DNA of 49,739 nucleotides from Bacteroides sp. (GTDB lineage Bacteria > Bacteroidota > Bacteroidia > Bacteroidales > Bacteroidaceae): positions 1 through 49,739 of the forward strand of contig SUXY01000015.1 of assembly GCA_015060705.1 (NCBI GenBank). Reading direction: 5' to 3'. Position 1 is the first letter of the stretch, and every line of letters starts with the position of its first letter. The position numbers and the translations under genes are program-made. Positions 8,251 to 16,843 of this stretch are shown piece by piece. The notes under the pieces were generated by a model. The model was not told the DNA's origin and ran no database searches. It worked only from the letters and a program-made list of their open reading frames with translations.

Positions 8251-10194
8251 TTACATTTCAAATTCAACATATGGTTCATACCCTTCATAAACGATGGTAT
8301 CGGTATTAACCTCTGCACTATCTATCGGGACGAGATAAAACATCAGATGATAATCACCTCCCCTTATATCCGAAGCCCAGAAATCTCCACCTTCCTCCAA
8401 TTTATATTTTAGTTTCTTGCCCGAAGGAGCAACAAGTTTCTTGCCTGTAACCGGATCGTATACTTTAACCATATTACCTTGACCATCCCACACAAAATGG
8501 TAACGTTCCACATATCGGTCATCATGCTTCCGCTCAACAATATCATAATAAAGACAATTGACATCATATTCCCGGTCATTGAAAGGCAGAACTGAATCCG
8601 TCATGAACGGATAATCATCCGCTTCCTCCCATAAAGTACTAAAACCGACATGCTTTCCCTTACTGTCATACAGATACTTGAAATATTCAAAATATGTCAA
8701 TTCAGAAGCTTTTGCAGCCATGGCCAACAATCGTCCATGCTTATCATAAACCGTTATTTGTTCATTTTGAGGAGCTGAACCTACCATATCAACAAACAAA
8801 CAGTCATTTAGACGATACACCGAAGTGGACATTGATGGTTCCGGATATTTACCTCCATATTCCATAATTTGACCATCAAAGTCTTCAATGGTGACAGTCT
8901 GTTTCTCCTTGTTCACGTAAGGCAAGACCATCCTTTTATAATTCCCGTCAGCACTCTTCAACAAGAAAGCATCTTTACCATAAGGAATGACATCAATATA
9001 TCCTTCTTCACACACCAATTCATGAGCGATTAAATCATATATATACCATAAATCCCCTTTCTTTACTTTAAAGTAAGGCTTAGCAGATACCAATATTTTA
9101 ATAAGGTCATATTCAGCTGGCAATACCATTTGATAACGGTCACGAATTCCCCTTCCCTTTTCACTTTCCACATACAATAACCCGTAAGGAGAATAATCAT
9201 AATCTCTACATACCCTGACTCTGCTTGCATGAAGAGCCGAACAAGGATTATATCCTATGCATAATATTGGAATCACAAACGAAAGTCCTAAAAACAATCC
9301 TATTCCTAACATTTTCCGACGGGTTGCCTTTATGAACTCAAGGGAAAACACTAACATAGCAACAGCAAAACCTGTCAACATGGCTATCCGAAGAAAACCA
9401 GTTGGAAATTGTGAGAACCAAAAGCACCATGCCCCAAACGTTATCACAGCAAACTCCTTATAGGATATTCTCTGACAACAATACCATTTCAACAGACCAA
9501 AGAAAGCAACAAGGAGTCCCCACAATACCAATGGTGTGATAAATTCCATCACCATACCACAGAAATATGCCACCATCAATATTAATAGAATCATCACACA
9601 TAATTTTTCGTAACGAGTCAATATTTCGCCCATCTTATCGCGATAAAAAACAAGCGGTATAAAGACGACAGCACAAATAATCAGCATCCTATATACCCAA
9701 TCATTCAGATTATCGGGCAAACCGAATTCCGCAAAAGCTACTATAGCCATCAGATAACCACAAAGTTCCAGACTTTTGAATATACCAACCGAAGATGGCA
9801 CAAGTTTATTTTTTACCCGATAATAGCCATAGAGGATAATCGGAAGAATCATCACAATGAAAAATATCCCGACAAATAGGGACCAATTCATAGGAGTACT
9901 TCCGACTAATAGACACAAACTTCGGCCCAAACGCTCAACTGGCACCAAATACAAGTCATACATCCCGCTGTATGACAACATCAATATGACTGCATTTAGT
10001 ACAGCCAACATCCCAATAGGATATATGGACATACTACTCTTCCTATACAACAAGAAGGACAGCCAAATACGCACCAACGGAACTAACCATAGCAAAACAT
10101 CAAATTCAAAACTATAGTTCAAGGCCCCTAACCATAAGCAACTCAACGCCAGATCTATAATCAATAACACTTTTGAAAAATTATTCTGCTTCAT
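8251..10194 (-). CDS. Polytopic membrane protein with C-terminal WG-like repeat domain
   Basis: 647 residues. The first half (about 1-310) holds roughly ten hydrophobic segments. The second half is a soluble domain probably exposed to the periplasm, with repeats of the type KPYFKVKKGDLWYIYDL ... EEGYIDVIPYGKDAFLLK. These resemble the WG/KWG beta repeats common in Bacteroidetes surface proteins. No transporter signature is recognised. It sits between the S41 protease lipoprotein (27 bp upstream) and a soluble unknown (8 bp downstream). A role as an envelope sensor relaying to the PP2C phosphatase is plausible but unproven. Confidence 0.7.
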   Translation of the reverse strand: MKQNNFSKVLLIIDLALSCLWLGALNYSFEFDVLLWLVPLVRIWLSFLLYRKSSMSIYPIGMLAVLNAVILMLSYSGMYDLYLVPVERLGRSLCLLVGSTPMNWSLFVGIFFIVMILPIILYGYYRVKNKLVPSSVGIFKSLELCGYLMAIVAFAEFGLPDNLNDWVYRMLIICAVVFIPLVFYRDKMGEILTRYEKLCVMILLILMVAYFCGMVMEFITPLVLWGLLVAFFGLLKWYCCQRISYKEFAVITFGAWCFWFSQFPTGFLRIAMLTGFAVAMLVFSLEFIKATRRKMLGIGLFLGLSFVIPILCIGYNPCSALHASRVRVCRDYDYSPYGLLYVESEKGRGIRDRYQMVLPAEYDLIKILVSAKPYFKVKKGDLWYIYDLIAHELVCEEGYIDVIPYGKDAFLLKSADGNYKRMVLPYVNKEKQTVTIEDFDGQIMEYGGKYPEPSMSTSVYRLNDCLFVDMVGSAPQNEQITVYDKHGRLLAMAAKASELTYFEYFKYLYDSKGKHVGFSTLWEEADDYPFMTDSVLPFNDREYDVNCLYYDIVERKHDDRYVERYHFVWDGQGNMVKVYDPVTGKKLVAPSGKKLKYKLEEGGDFWASDIRGGDYHLMFYLVPIDSAEVNTDTIVYEGYEPYVEFEM

Positions 10195-10221
10195 TGTTCA
10201 TTCTAAAATTGAAATCCCTAT

Positions 10222-11520
10222 TTATTGTTGTTTTGCACGTATATACTCCAATGCTCTATCCAATTGATTATCTTTGCCTGTTGTTTCATGAGAAGACCAA
10301 TCCAGACAAACAGTTTCATTGGGTTCAACTCCATGCCCTTCAATAATTTCTTTATCCAACGACAAAAAAGCAGCGGTAGGAATATGAATATAGAAAGGAG
10401 CTGATTTTAGCCCTGGATCTCCAACATTCCCGACAAAGACCATCTGGTCATCATCGGTAATAGCAGGAGAAAATCCGCCGTGTGTTTGAGTACCTATTAC
10501 ATATCCGTTTTCTAGTTGTTTGGCAGCTAAACTAGTAACTTCTGACATACTAACAGATAAGTCGTTAACCAAAACAACGATAGGGGCTTCCACATGAGCA
10601 TGTGCATACTTATATATTTCTAAATAGAGAGGTGCAATAGATGAATAATCCAATCGTGCGATTCCTGACTTTTGTCTAAGATAGCCTACTTTTTGGTATT
10701 TTTCCCCTCCAACGTCATTTCCTTCCAATAAAGCTCCTAACACATATTGAAAATCCCTAGCATTTCCTCCTTGGTTATTTCTTAAGTCAATGATTACGCC
10801 TTTTAATGATTTCTTTTGATGTAACTCTTGTATACTCTTAAACCAACATTCCCATATTTGGTAAATTCTTTTATTCCACTCGATTGTTTCTTTTTCTTCA
10901 AATATTTTAGTGAGATTAAATTTTGGTAATCCAAAGTAAACTATTCCGTCTTTAAATTTTCCATAAATGTAATTGTCTTCTTCACGCCATTCCTCTATAT
11001 CATCATTTTTGATATAATAATCCAAAGAAGGCTCAAAGTACCTATCAAGATAATACAGCTCCATTTGACGAGATGTATTATCCTTAACAGCATCCAACGA
11101 CGGAATTATACTTGTCCAAATCCTTTCTTGGGTATGGATATTCTTCAAAATCATTCTTAAATGACCGTCATGTAATGGTCTAAACATGTCCTTATATAAA
11201 GATACAACAATAGAGTCTGGAACCGGATTTTGTACATCATACATTCTATCAAGTTCTCGAAACGATTGAATATACTTGTCGTACACATCATCCCAATTTA
11301 AACCATGCTTTTCTTCGTAATCCCAAATGGGATAATTACTGTTCATTCCTGCCCAAATAGCATTAAATTGTCCTTCGAGTGATGAGTGAGCCTCAGTAAA
11401 GTCCAATGCACCATTATTTATATATGGTACAACCATATCACTTTCTTCACGACATGATTGCATGACTAAAACTAAGCATATAATGACTAGCGTTATAATG
11501 TTTGATATTTTCTTATTCAT
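10222..11520 (-). CDS. S41-family peptidase lipoprotein
   Basis: A 432-residue protease of the C-terminal-processing/tricorn-like S41 family. A lipoprotein signal (VLVMQSC, lipidated Cys23) places it in the envelope. HDGH (117-120) supplies the likely catalytic His. The core strand DLRNNQGG is at 245-252 and the nucleophile region is LSVSMSEVTSLAAKQL near 321-336, followed by GTQTHGG. The Lys of CtpA-type Ser-Lys enzymes is not seen in its usual place, so a tricorn-type Ser-His-Glu mechanism is more likely. No PDZ domain is recognised. It lies 23 bp after the beta-barrel gene and 27 bp before the membrane gene in the same operon. Confidence 0.88.
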   Translation of the reverse strand: MNKKISNIITLVIICLVLVMQSCREESDMVVPYINNGALDFTEAHSSLEGQFNAIWAGMNSNYPIWDYEEKHGLNWDDVYDKYIQSFRELDRMYDVQNPVPDSIVVSLYKDMFRPLHDGHLRMILKNIHTQERIWTSIIPSLDAVKDNTSRQMELYYLDRYFEPSLDYYIKNDDIEEWREEDNYIYGKFKDGIVYFGLPKFNLTKIFEEKETIEWNKRIYQIWECWFKSIQELHQKKSLKGVIIDLRNNQGGNARDFQYVLGALLEGNDVGGEKYQKVGYLRQKSGIARLDYSSIAPLYLEIYKYAHAHVEAPIVVLVNDLSVSMSEVTSLAAKQLENGYVIGTQTHGGFSPAITDDDQMVFVGNVGDPGLKSAPFYIHIPTAAFLSLDKEIIEGHGVEPNETVCLDWSSHETTGKDNQLDRALEYIRAKQQ

Positions 11521-11543
11521 ATAATATTTGTTAATGATTTATA

Positions 11544-12218
11544 TCAAAAAAGATAGCACAATCCGCTTTGCAATACAAACGTAGTGTTATAACGAGGGTC
11601 ATCGGCCTTCATATAATGCTTCTGCGTACTTTGAGTACTATAATAAATCCTAGCCTCAACGATTTGCCAACTCCAATTTCTCTTAAATAGTTTAAATTTC
11701 CATTCAATGCCCGCACCTCCTACCAATCCATAATCAAAACGTTGGTCTCTTGCACTACTGAAATCATATGTTAACCACTTATCATCAAATGTTCCGTTAC
11801 CAACATCTTCCATCCCGTCTTTTTGGGTACTGGCCCAATAAGCTCCATACATGCCTAAATTACAAAAAACTCTAATCTTTTTATAACTGGTACTAAATGA
11901 AGCCATTATAGGTAATTGTATATAGCCATTGTGAACTTTGTAGTCTGTTCCAGTTTGAGGTATTTCCACTTTATGACTCTTAAAAGTCAAATTAAGGTCA
12001 GTTCTAACTCCAAGCCAATGAAAGATGTCATATTGTGCAAGAACACCGAAGGTTCCTCCCCATGCATTCGTATAATTAATCCCATTCATATAGCGAGTGT
12101 CGATAGAATAATGGTTATAAGTCGCTCCCGCAGTTACCCCTATTCTCCATTGAGCATTTACAGAAGAGAACACGAATAACATCGAGATCAAACTTAATAT
12201 AATTACTTTTGTTTTCAT
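11544..12218 (-). CDS. Outer-membrane beta-barrel protein
   Basis: 224 residues with a clear signal peptide (cleavage after SSVNA, about residue 22). Alternating hydrophobic and aromatic strands follow, and the C-terminus CYLF ends in the aromatic residue recognised by the BAM machinery. The Gly-rich, Tyr-rich pattern (VTAGATYNHYS, GLVGGAGIEWKFKLF) fits the PorT/OMP_b-brl family of small Bacteroidetes barrels. Its start codon overlaps the stop of the upstream zinc-ribbon gene by 4 bp (ATGA), so the two are translationally coupled. The S41 lipoprotein gene follows. Ligand unknown. Confidence 0.85.
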   Translation of the reverse strand: MKTKVIILSLISMLFVFSSVNAQWRIGVTAGATYNHYSIDTRYMNGINYTNAWGGTFGVLAQYDIFHWLGVRTDLNLTFKSHKVEIPQTGTDYKVHNGYIQLPIMASFSTSYKKIRVFCNLGMYGAYWASTQKDGMEDVGNGTFDDKWLTYDFSSARDQRFDYGLVGGAGIEWKFKLFKRNWSWQIVEARIYYSTQSTQKHYMKADDPRYNTTFVLQSGLCYLF

Positions 12219-12424
12219 GATTTAGTTTTTTCAGTAATTACGATTTCACATTCATCCTCACAATCCTTTTCAGAATTATTCTTAGATTCACATTTATCAC
12301 CAACCTGCATTTCTTTTTTACAGTTTTGTGCATCTACATCATACTCTATTAAATGCCCAGCATCCACAATGCAATATTTCGCATCGTCAGAGTACTCACG
12401 ACCGCAATAAGGACATAACTTCAT
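12215..12424 (-). CDS. Small zinc-ribbon protein
   Basis: A 69-residue acidic protein starting MKLCPYCGREYSDDAKYC. The motif C-x2-C ... C-x2-D is a zinc ribbon whose fourth ligand is Asp (CIVD) rather than Cys. I chose the ATG at 12424 over one 18 codons upstream (12478) because the zinc-ribbon/BACON protein encoded near 16.8 kb begins in the same way (MKICSQCG). The C-terminal half is a Lys/Glu/Asp tail with extra Cys residues. It overlaps the beta-barrel gene by 4 bp and leads the PP2C operon. About 200 bases of AT-rich sequence without a gene lie upstream. Confidence 0.7.
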   Translation of the reverse strand: MKLCPYCGREYSDDAKYCIVDAGHLIEYDVDAQNCKKEMQVGDKCESKNNSEKDCEDECEIVITEKTKS

Positions 12425-12623
12425 AACATTACTATTTATTAAAGACCACTTCATTTTATTAATTTCCCATAAATCCAATTATTCTTCAATTATTAATGCT
12501 CCATAAGATATTGATTCCATTTTTCAATGAATAATAAAATACGACTGCCAAGCATACCGTTTTTACACATAATAAGCCCCAATAAAGCCTAAGATTATTT
12601 TGTCAGTATTTTATTATCATTGT

Positions 12624-13649
12624 TCATATTTTACCTAAGAATGGAATCTTGGCCTTAAGAGATTCTGTTATATTATCCATTATTTTACTCATTGTTGTTT
12701 TTGTTATTTTTAAAGCTTTTCCACTACTACATAAATCCCATGCTTTTCCTACAAGTTTTGCTAACATGTCAATAGTATTATCAACTATAATTTTACTACA
12801 TAATATATTAAATGCTTCTTTTCGTACTTCCCTACGAGTATCCTGCATCTTCTCTACTGAGTTAAAAGCAGAAGAACCGTATTTTAAATAGAATACGGTC
12901 ATATAGCCAATGGTTAAGGTCGTTAAAGCATTAAACACACCATCTAATAACGAACCCGTAACCTTACCAATAACATTAATGACTTCTTCATCTTCAACAC
13001 CAATATTGGCTAACAAAGTGTCTAAATTATCATCTGCTGTTTCTGAAATATCTTGACCTAAGTAAGAAACAAAACTAGCGCCGATAACACATGTATATAG
13101 TTTTATTTGTTGAAATATGTTAGGTCTGAATCCTACGGCATTTACTATATGTTTTATCATTCGCATATTAGTACATATAGAAATAATGGAATCAAATCTT
13201 CCACTTTGAGAAACAGTTGAAATCATAAATACGTATGATGCATGTTTGACAATTATTTCGTCTACACCTTCTAATCGTTTCTGCATTTCGGTATTTATAA
13301 AATCTATTTTCCATTTTTTGTTATGCTTATAAAGATTCCAATTATATCTAACCTGATCATTGGACGCTAAGCTTATTTTATGTCCGATTTTTGTCAGTTC
13401 TTTTTCTTTACAGTTTTCATCAACGACCATTCTTGGGATAGAAGAAGCGTTTAAAACCTCTTTTATTCCTAGATAAATAATTAATATGCCTAGTAAAGCA
13501 AGCGCAGCATCTTCCAATAAAGCACACTGTTCTTTCCACGTCAAATCAGAGAAATAACGTAGTCGGATTAACCATGAACTTACATATGCAACAATTAGAA
13601 TACAGAAAAAAACAACAATACAGTTTATAATACGATTAAATGTTTTCAT
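12624..13649 (-). CDS. YcjF/DUF697-like membrane protein
   Basis: 341 residues. Two N-terminal membrane helices (about 8-29 and 45-65) are followed by a cytosolic region. The stretch SQSGRFDSIISICTNMRMIK, then NAVGFRPNIFQQIKLYTCVI, aligns by eye with the DUF697 domain of E. coli YcjF (there: a short 'SPNALLDA' motif, a 'WRNLRLI' motif, then an 'LYG' motif). A Gly-rich hydrophobic segment (LLDGVFNALTTLTIGYMTVF) comes at the expected distance. DUF697 proteins are typically encoded beside GTPases, and here the gene overlaps a dynamin-like GTPase gene by 14 bp. The product likely anchors or regulates that GTPase at the inner membrane. Confidence 0.75.
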   Translation of the reverse strand: MKTFNRIINCIVVFFCILIVAYVSSWLIRLRYFSDLTWKEQCALLEDAALALLGILIIYLGIKEVLNASSIPRMVVDENCKEKELTKIGHKISLASNDQVRYNWNLYKHNKKWKIDFINTEMQKRLEGVDEIIVKHASYVFMISTVSQSGRFDSIISICTNMRMIKHIVNAVGFRPNIFQQIKLYTCVIGASFVSYLGQDISETADDNLDTLLANIGVEDEEVINVIGKVTGSLLDGVFNALTTLTIGYMTVFYLKYGSSAFNSVEKMQDTRREVRKEAFNILCSKIIVDNTIDMLAKLVGKAWDLCSSGKALKITKTTMSKIMDNITESLKAKIPFLGKI

Positions 13650-15501
13650 AGCTATTAATTATATTAATCCAATTTCTAAGAATATTTGCTGCTTCAAATT
13701 CTTTTTCGTCATATTCTTTTAGTCTTTCTATTTGTTTATAATAATTCTCCTTTATTTGTCCTGCTAATTGTTTATAGTAACTAATTAAATCCTTTAAGTA
13801 AGCTTCCTTAAACTCATCCTTATCAATTAGTTCAAGAAAATATTGATACATGCAATAAGCATAGTCCTTTAATTCTTTTTTTGTTATATAAACAGATTGA
13901 TATGCAAGCACTCTCTCTATCTCTACATCGTATTTGCTAATTATGTCTTTTATGCAAGATGGAGCTTCCGCTGAATACAATGTTAGTCTAGGATTATATT
14001 CTTCAACTTTAAGTTGTATTCCAGCTAACTCCGTCATTAATATTCTATTCTCATCCTGAATTATTCTGGATACAATATTTATTTCTGATTCCAACACATT
14101 GGTTATCACTTCACCAAAAAAAACAAGAAACTGTTTTAAGTACTTTCTTGCAGTAGAAACTTTAAAAGGTCCTCTTAAACATTTGATATAACTGGCAGAA
14201 GTATCCCCTCCGATATAACCATTTTTTTTTTGCAACTCCGCTTTTATTACATTAATAACTGTCTCAAATTTGCTTTCCTCCTGCAGTTTTAATAAAATTG
14301 TATTTCTTATTATTTCATCATCTTCTTTGAAGATAATTCTTTCTTTACTTTCTTTTATTTGTTTATATTTTTCTTCTATTTTATTCTTTAAATATTCATC
14401 GGTCTCTTTAATTTGTACCAATAATCTAGAAATTCGATTTTTCAATAATATACAAGGATTTCCGAATAGACAATCATATATTTGATTTTGTTTCTCGTTA
14501 AATAAGTCACATTCATCCTCAAAATCATTAAGTAAATCATCTGTTTGCCACATACGACCAACTCTGTTACCTCTAAAATCAGAAATCTTTCCTAAGTTTA
14601 TCGTAAATGCAAAACGACGTTCTGCTTGATTGGTATTGTTAATTAAAAAACCTTGACTTTGTAATATGCTTATACCCTCTTGTAATTGTGTTTGTCTTTT
14701 TATATTTTTTTCTTCATTTGAGAGCCAATATGCGGCATCATAAAAATTATGAAGCAGACAAATGGGGACATTAGGGTTGATGTCGTGCAATTTATTGAGA
14801 AAGTCATGAGCTTTTTCATTAATAACAGAAGTAGAACTTTGTACGTATATCAAAAAGTCCGCTTCTCGAATAATTGTCTGATAATATGGATTGTCGTCAT
14901 TAGCTTGAAAACCATCAAACCCTGGCATGTCTATTATATAAACATTTTCACGTAACAAATCACCACCTCTTGCATATATTTTCTTTAAAATAACATTAGG
15001 ATCAGATACAGTTCCAAACTCCTGTATCTGTTCGAAATCATTTTCTGTCAATCCATTTAACCTAATATTATTAATTACAGAACTAATTCTTTCAGCATTT
15101 CTGTTTTCGTCCCCTAAAGAATACAGACAAGTCTCACCTTCGACTACTATTCCGTTTTCATCCATAGCACCATTAGCGATTATTAAAGGGTATTTTGTGG
15201 TTTCCAAAACGCCTATAGGACTAACGTTGGCATTAGCTAATAAATTCACCAATGTGGATTTTCCTGATTTAACTGTTCCTACTATAACCACAATACATGC
15301 ATTGCTGCTATTTTCATTAATGCGTACACGTAATTTCTTTCCTAACCTTTTAATTTCCGTTAATTTTTCACTATTATTAACCAATGTAGTAAACTCATCG
15401 TTATTGAATAAGTCCTCTATTCTGTCATCAAGAAAGTTTTCCAGTTCAGTTAGCAACTGCCTTGACATAATATTAATATTATTGATATTATTTAACAGCA
15501 T
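13636..15501 (-). CDS. Dynamin-like GTPase
   Basis: 621 residues. G1 is GTVKSGKS (75-82), G2 lies in LETTKYP (around 101), and G3 is DMPGF (191-195). The G4 position carries NFYD (252-255) instead of NKxD. A large helical region follows with a charged coiled-coil around 365-400 (KNKIEEKYKQIKESKERI). This is the layout of bacterial dynamin-like or YcjX-type large GTPases, which bind membranes and change shape on GTP hydrolysis. It has no obvious membrane helix of its own; the overlapping downstream gene encodes a YcjF-like membrane partner. The gene is strikingly AT-rich. The start at 15501 is followed in frame by a second Met, 11 codons on (MSRQLLTELE), which could be the true start. Confidence 0.82.
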   Translation of the reverse strand: MLLNNINNINIMSRQLLTELENFLDDRIEDLFNNDEFTTLVNNSEKLTEIKRLGKKLRVRINENSSNACIVVIVGTVKSGKSTLVNLLANANVSPIGVLETTKYPLIIANGAMDENGIVVEGETCLYSLGDENRNAERISSVINNIRLNGLTENDFEQIQEFGTVSDPNVILKKIYARGGDLLRENVYIIDMPGFDGFQANDDNPYYQTIIREADFLIYVQSSTSVINEKAHDFLNKLHDINPNVPICLLHNFYDAAYWLSNEEKNIKRQTQLQEGISILQSQGFLINNTNQAERRFAFTINLGKISDFRGNRVGRMWQTDDLLNDFEDECDLFNEKQNQIYDCLFGNPCILLKNRISRLLVQIKETDEYLKNKIEEKYKQIKESKERIIFKEDDEIIRNTILLKLQEESKFETVINVIKAELQKKNGYIGGDTSASYIKCLRGPFKVSTARKYLKQFLVFFGEVITNVLESEINIVSRIIQDENRILMTELAGIQLKVEEYNPRLTLYSAEAPSCIKDIISKYDVEIERVLAYQSVYITKKELKDYAYCMYQYFLELIDKDEFKEAYLKDLISYYKQLAGQIKENYYKQIERLKEYDEKEFEAANILRNWINIINSYENI

Positions 15502-15540
15502 CGTGTCTCTGATTTAAGATTAAGTTAGACAATAATAATG

Positions 15541-15888
15541 CTATTTGTGAACATAATACAAATGTCCACAGTTAAGACATTTATCAGTGCTAGTAATTAT
15601 TCCGTTATTCCCTTTGTCAATGCATTTAAATGTTGTGTTTTTATTAGGACATTTTTTACTAGCATCAGTCAAGAATGACTTCTTCCCCGTAAAACTTGGA
15701 GAATAAGAAGGCATTCTTGACTCATTTTCTTTATCTGAATTTAATATATAAGAAGGCACTTGGGGTTCAAACAATTCTGCTATGTGAGTTACAATTCCAT
15801 CTATTGCTCTTTTAAACCCATTGACATTACCCATGTAGGCATAAGAGCCAAAAAGTATAATTCCTACAAATATTTTTCCTTTTTCCAT
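15541..15888 (-). CDS. Small membrane protein with C-terminal zinc-ribbon-like Cys cluster
   Basis: 115 residues. An N-terminal hydrophobic segment (KIFVGIILFGSYAYMG) looks like an uncleaved anchor or weak signal. The C-terminus holds CPNKNTTFKC ... CLNCGHLYYVHK, four cysteines spaced like a zinc ribbon. It lies 39 bp before the GTPase gene and 49 bp after the BACON protein gene, so it belongs to the same operon. I do not recognise the family. The metal-binding Cys pattern shared with three other proteins of the block suggests a common assembly. Confidence 0.6.
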   Translation of the reverse strand: MEKGKIFVGIILFGSYAYMGNVNGFKRAIDGIVTHIAELFEPQVPSYILNSDKENESRMPSYSPSFTGKKSFLTDASKKCPNKNTTFKCIDKGNNGIITSTDKCLNCGHLYYVHK

Positions 15889-15937
15889 ACGTAAATATTA
15901 AGCATTCTACATTACTAATTAGACTTTATTTATATTG

Positions 15938-16843
15938 CTATTTCAATTTTCCTTCTTGTTTAATTTTAAGTTCAAAGGATTCATGTTCTCCTTTAATATT
16001 TATATAAGCCTCCCGCATGCTTCCTGGATTTTGAGATATTTCAAATGTGATCTTCTTTCCTACCTTTCTTGCATTAATCCATTCCCAATTATTTTTATTA
16101 CTCCACAAAGAATAATCCTTTTCATTTGTAAATACATCAAATTCAAAAGTACCACCTTTATCATCTACATTTATTGTTCTTGACCTACCTAATATATAAT
16201 ATTCCCAATATGTTTGTCCTACTAAAATTTTTTCTTCAAATTGTCCAGCCATCACCCTAATCGTATCAATTCTCATCTTATCATACATAATATTAGGCTT
16301 ACATGAAACTATAAAACTCGTTTTTGATTTCTTTACAGGACACCATCCAGGAGAGGCAACTTCCCATTTCCCGTCAGTATCAACATGTATCTCCCAAGCA
16401 TCAATAGCAAAGCGACCTTTTTCATCTTCCCAATCATACGCTTGTCCATCCTTTTGAAAGGCAATTGTATTTTTGGAAACATTCAAATATGTCGCTTCTT
16501 TTGAATCTCCCTGAGCCACTTCAAACAATTCTGAAAGATCCTTATCATAAGTGTTTGCTGCAATACACAAACCTACTATAATGACAAAGAGAAAGGAAAA
16601 CAATTTTACAAATCCTGGAATGTTCTCTTTTTTCCTCTTTTCCTTCGTACTTTTACCGAGAGGCTTTCCGCATCCTCCACAAAACTTCACTTCAGGCGAA
16701 TTTTCGAATCCACATTCCTTACAAACCTGATTGTTTGATTTCTTTTTAGTCTCATCTACTGAGTCGGGCAATGCCCAACCATCTCTAACACAAAATCGAG
16801 CATCATCGTCATTTACTTGTCCACATTGACTACAAATTTTCAT
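15938..16843 (-). CDS. Double zinc-ribbon membrane protein with BACON-like domains
   Basis: 301 residues. Ribbon 1 uses C4, C7, C18 and D21 (CVRD). Ribbon 2 uses C41, C44, C55 and C58. A basic linker leads to one membrane helix (about 77-98). Two beta-sandwich stretches follow: YLNVSKNTIAFQKDG ... WEVASPGW, and RTINVDDKGGTFEFDVFTNE ... WEWINARKVGKK. Both have the Trp-containing BACON/Ig-like pattern seen in Bacteroidetes surface proteins. The topology puts the ribbons in the cytosol and the beta domains in the periplasm. The start overlaps the PrsW gene stop by 4 bp. It reads like a transmembrane sensor (inference). Confidence 0.78.
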   Translation of the reverse strand: MKICSQCGQVNDDDARFCVRDGWALPDSVDETKKKSNNQVCKECGFENSPEVKFCGGCGKPLGKSTKEKRKKENIPGFVKLFSFLFVIIVGLCIAANTYDKDLSELFEVAQGDSKEATYLNVSKNTIAFQKDGQAYDWEDEKGRFAIDAWEIHVDTDGKWEVASPGWCPVKKSKTSFIVSCKPNIMYDKMRIDTIRVMAGQFEEKILVGQTYWEYYILGRSRTINVDDKGGTFEFDVFTNEKDYSLWSNKNNWEWINARKVGKKITFEISQNPGSMREAYINIKGEHESFELKIKQEGKLK

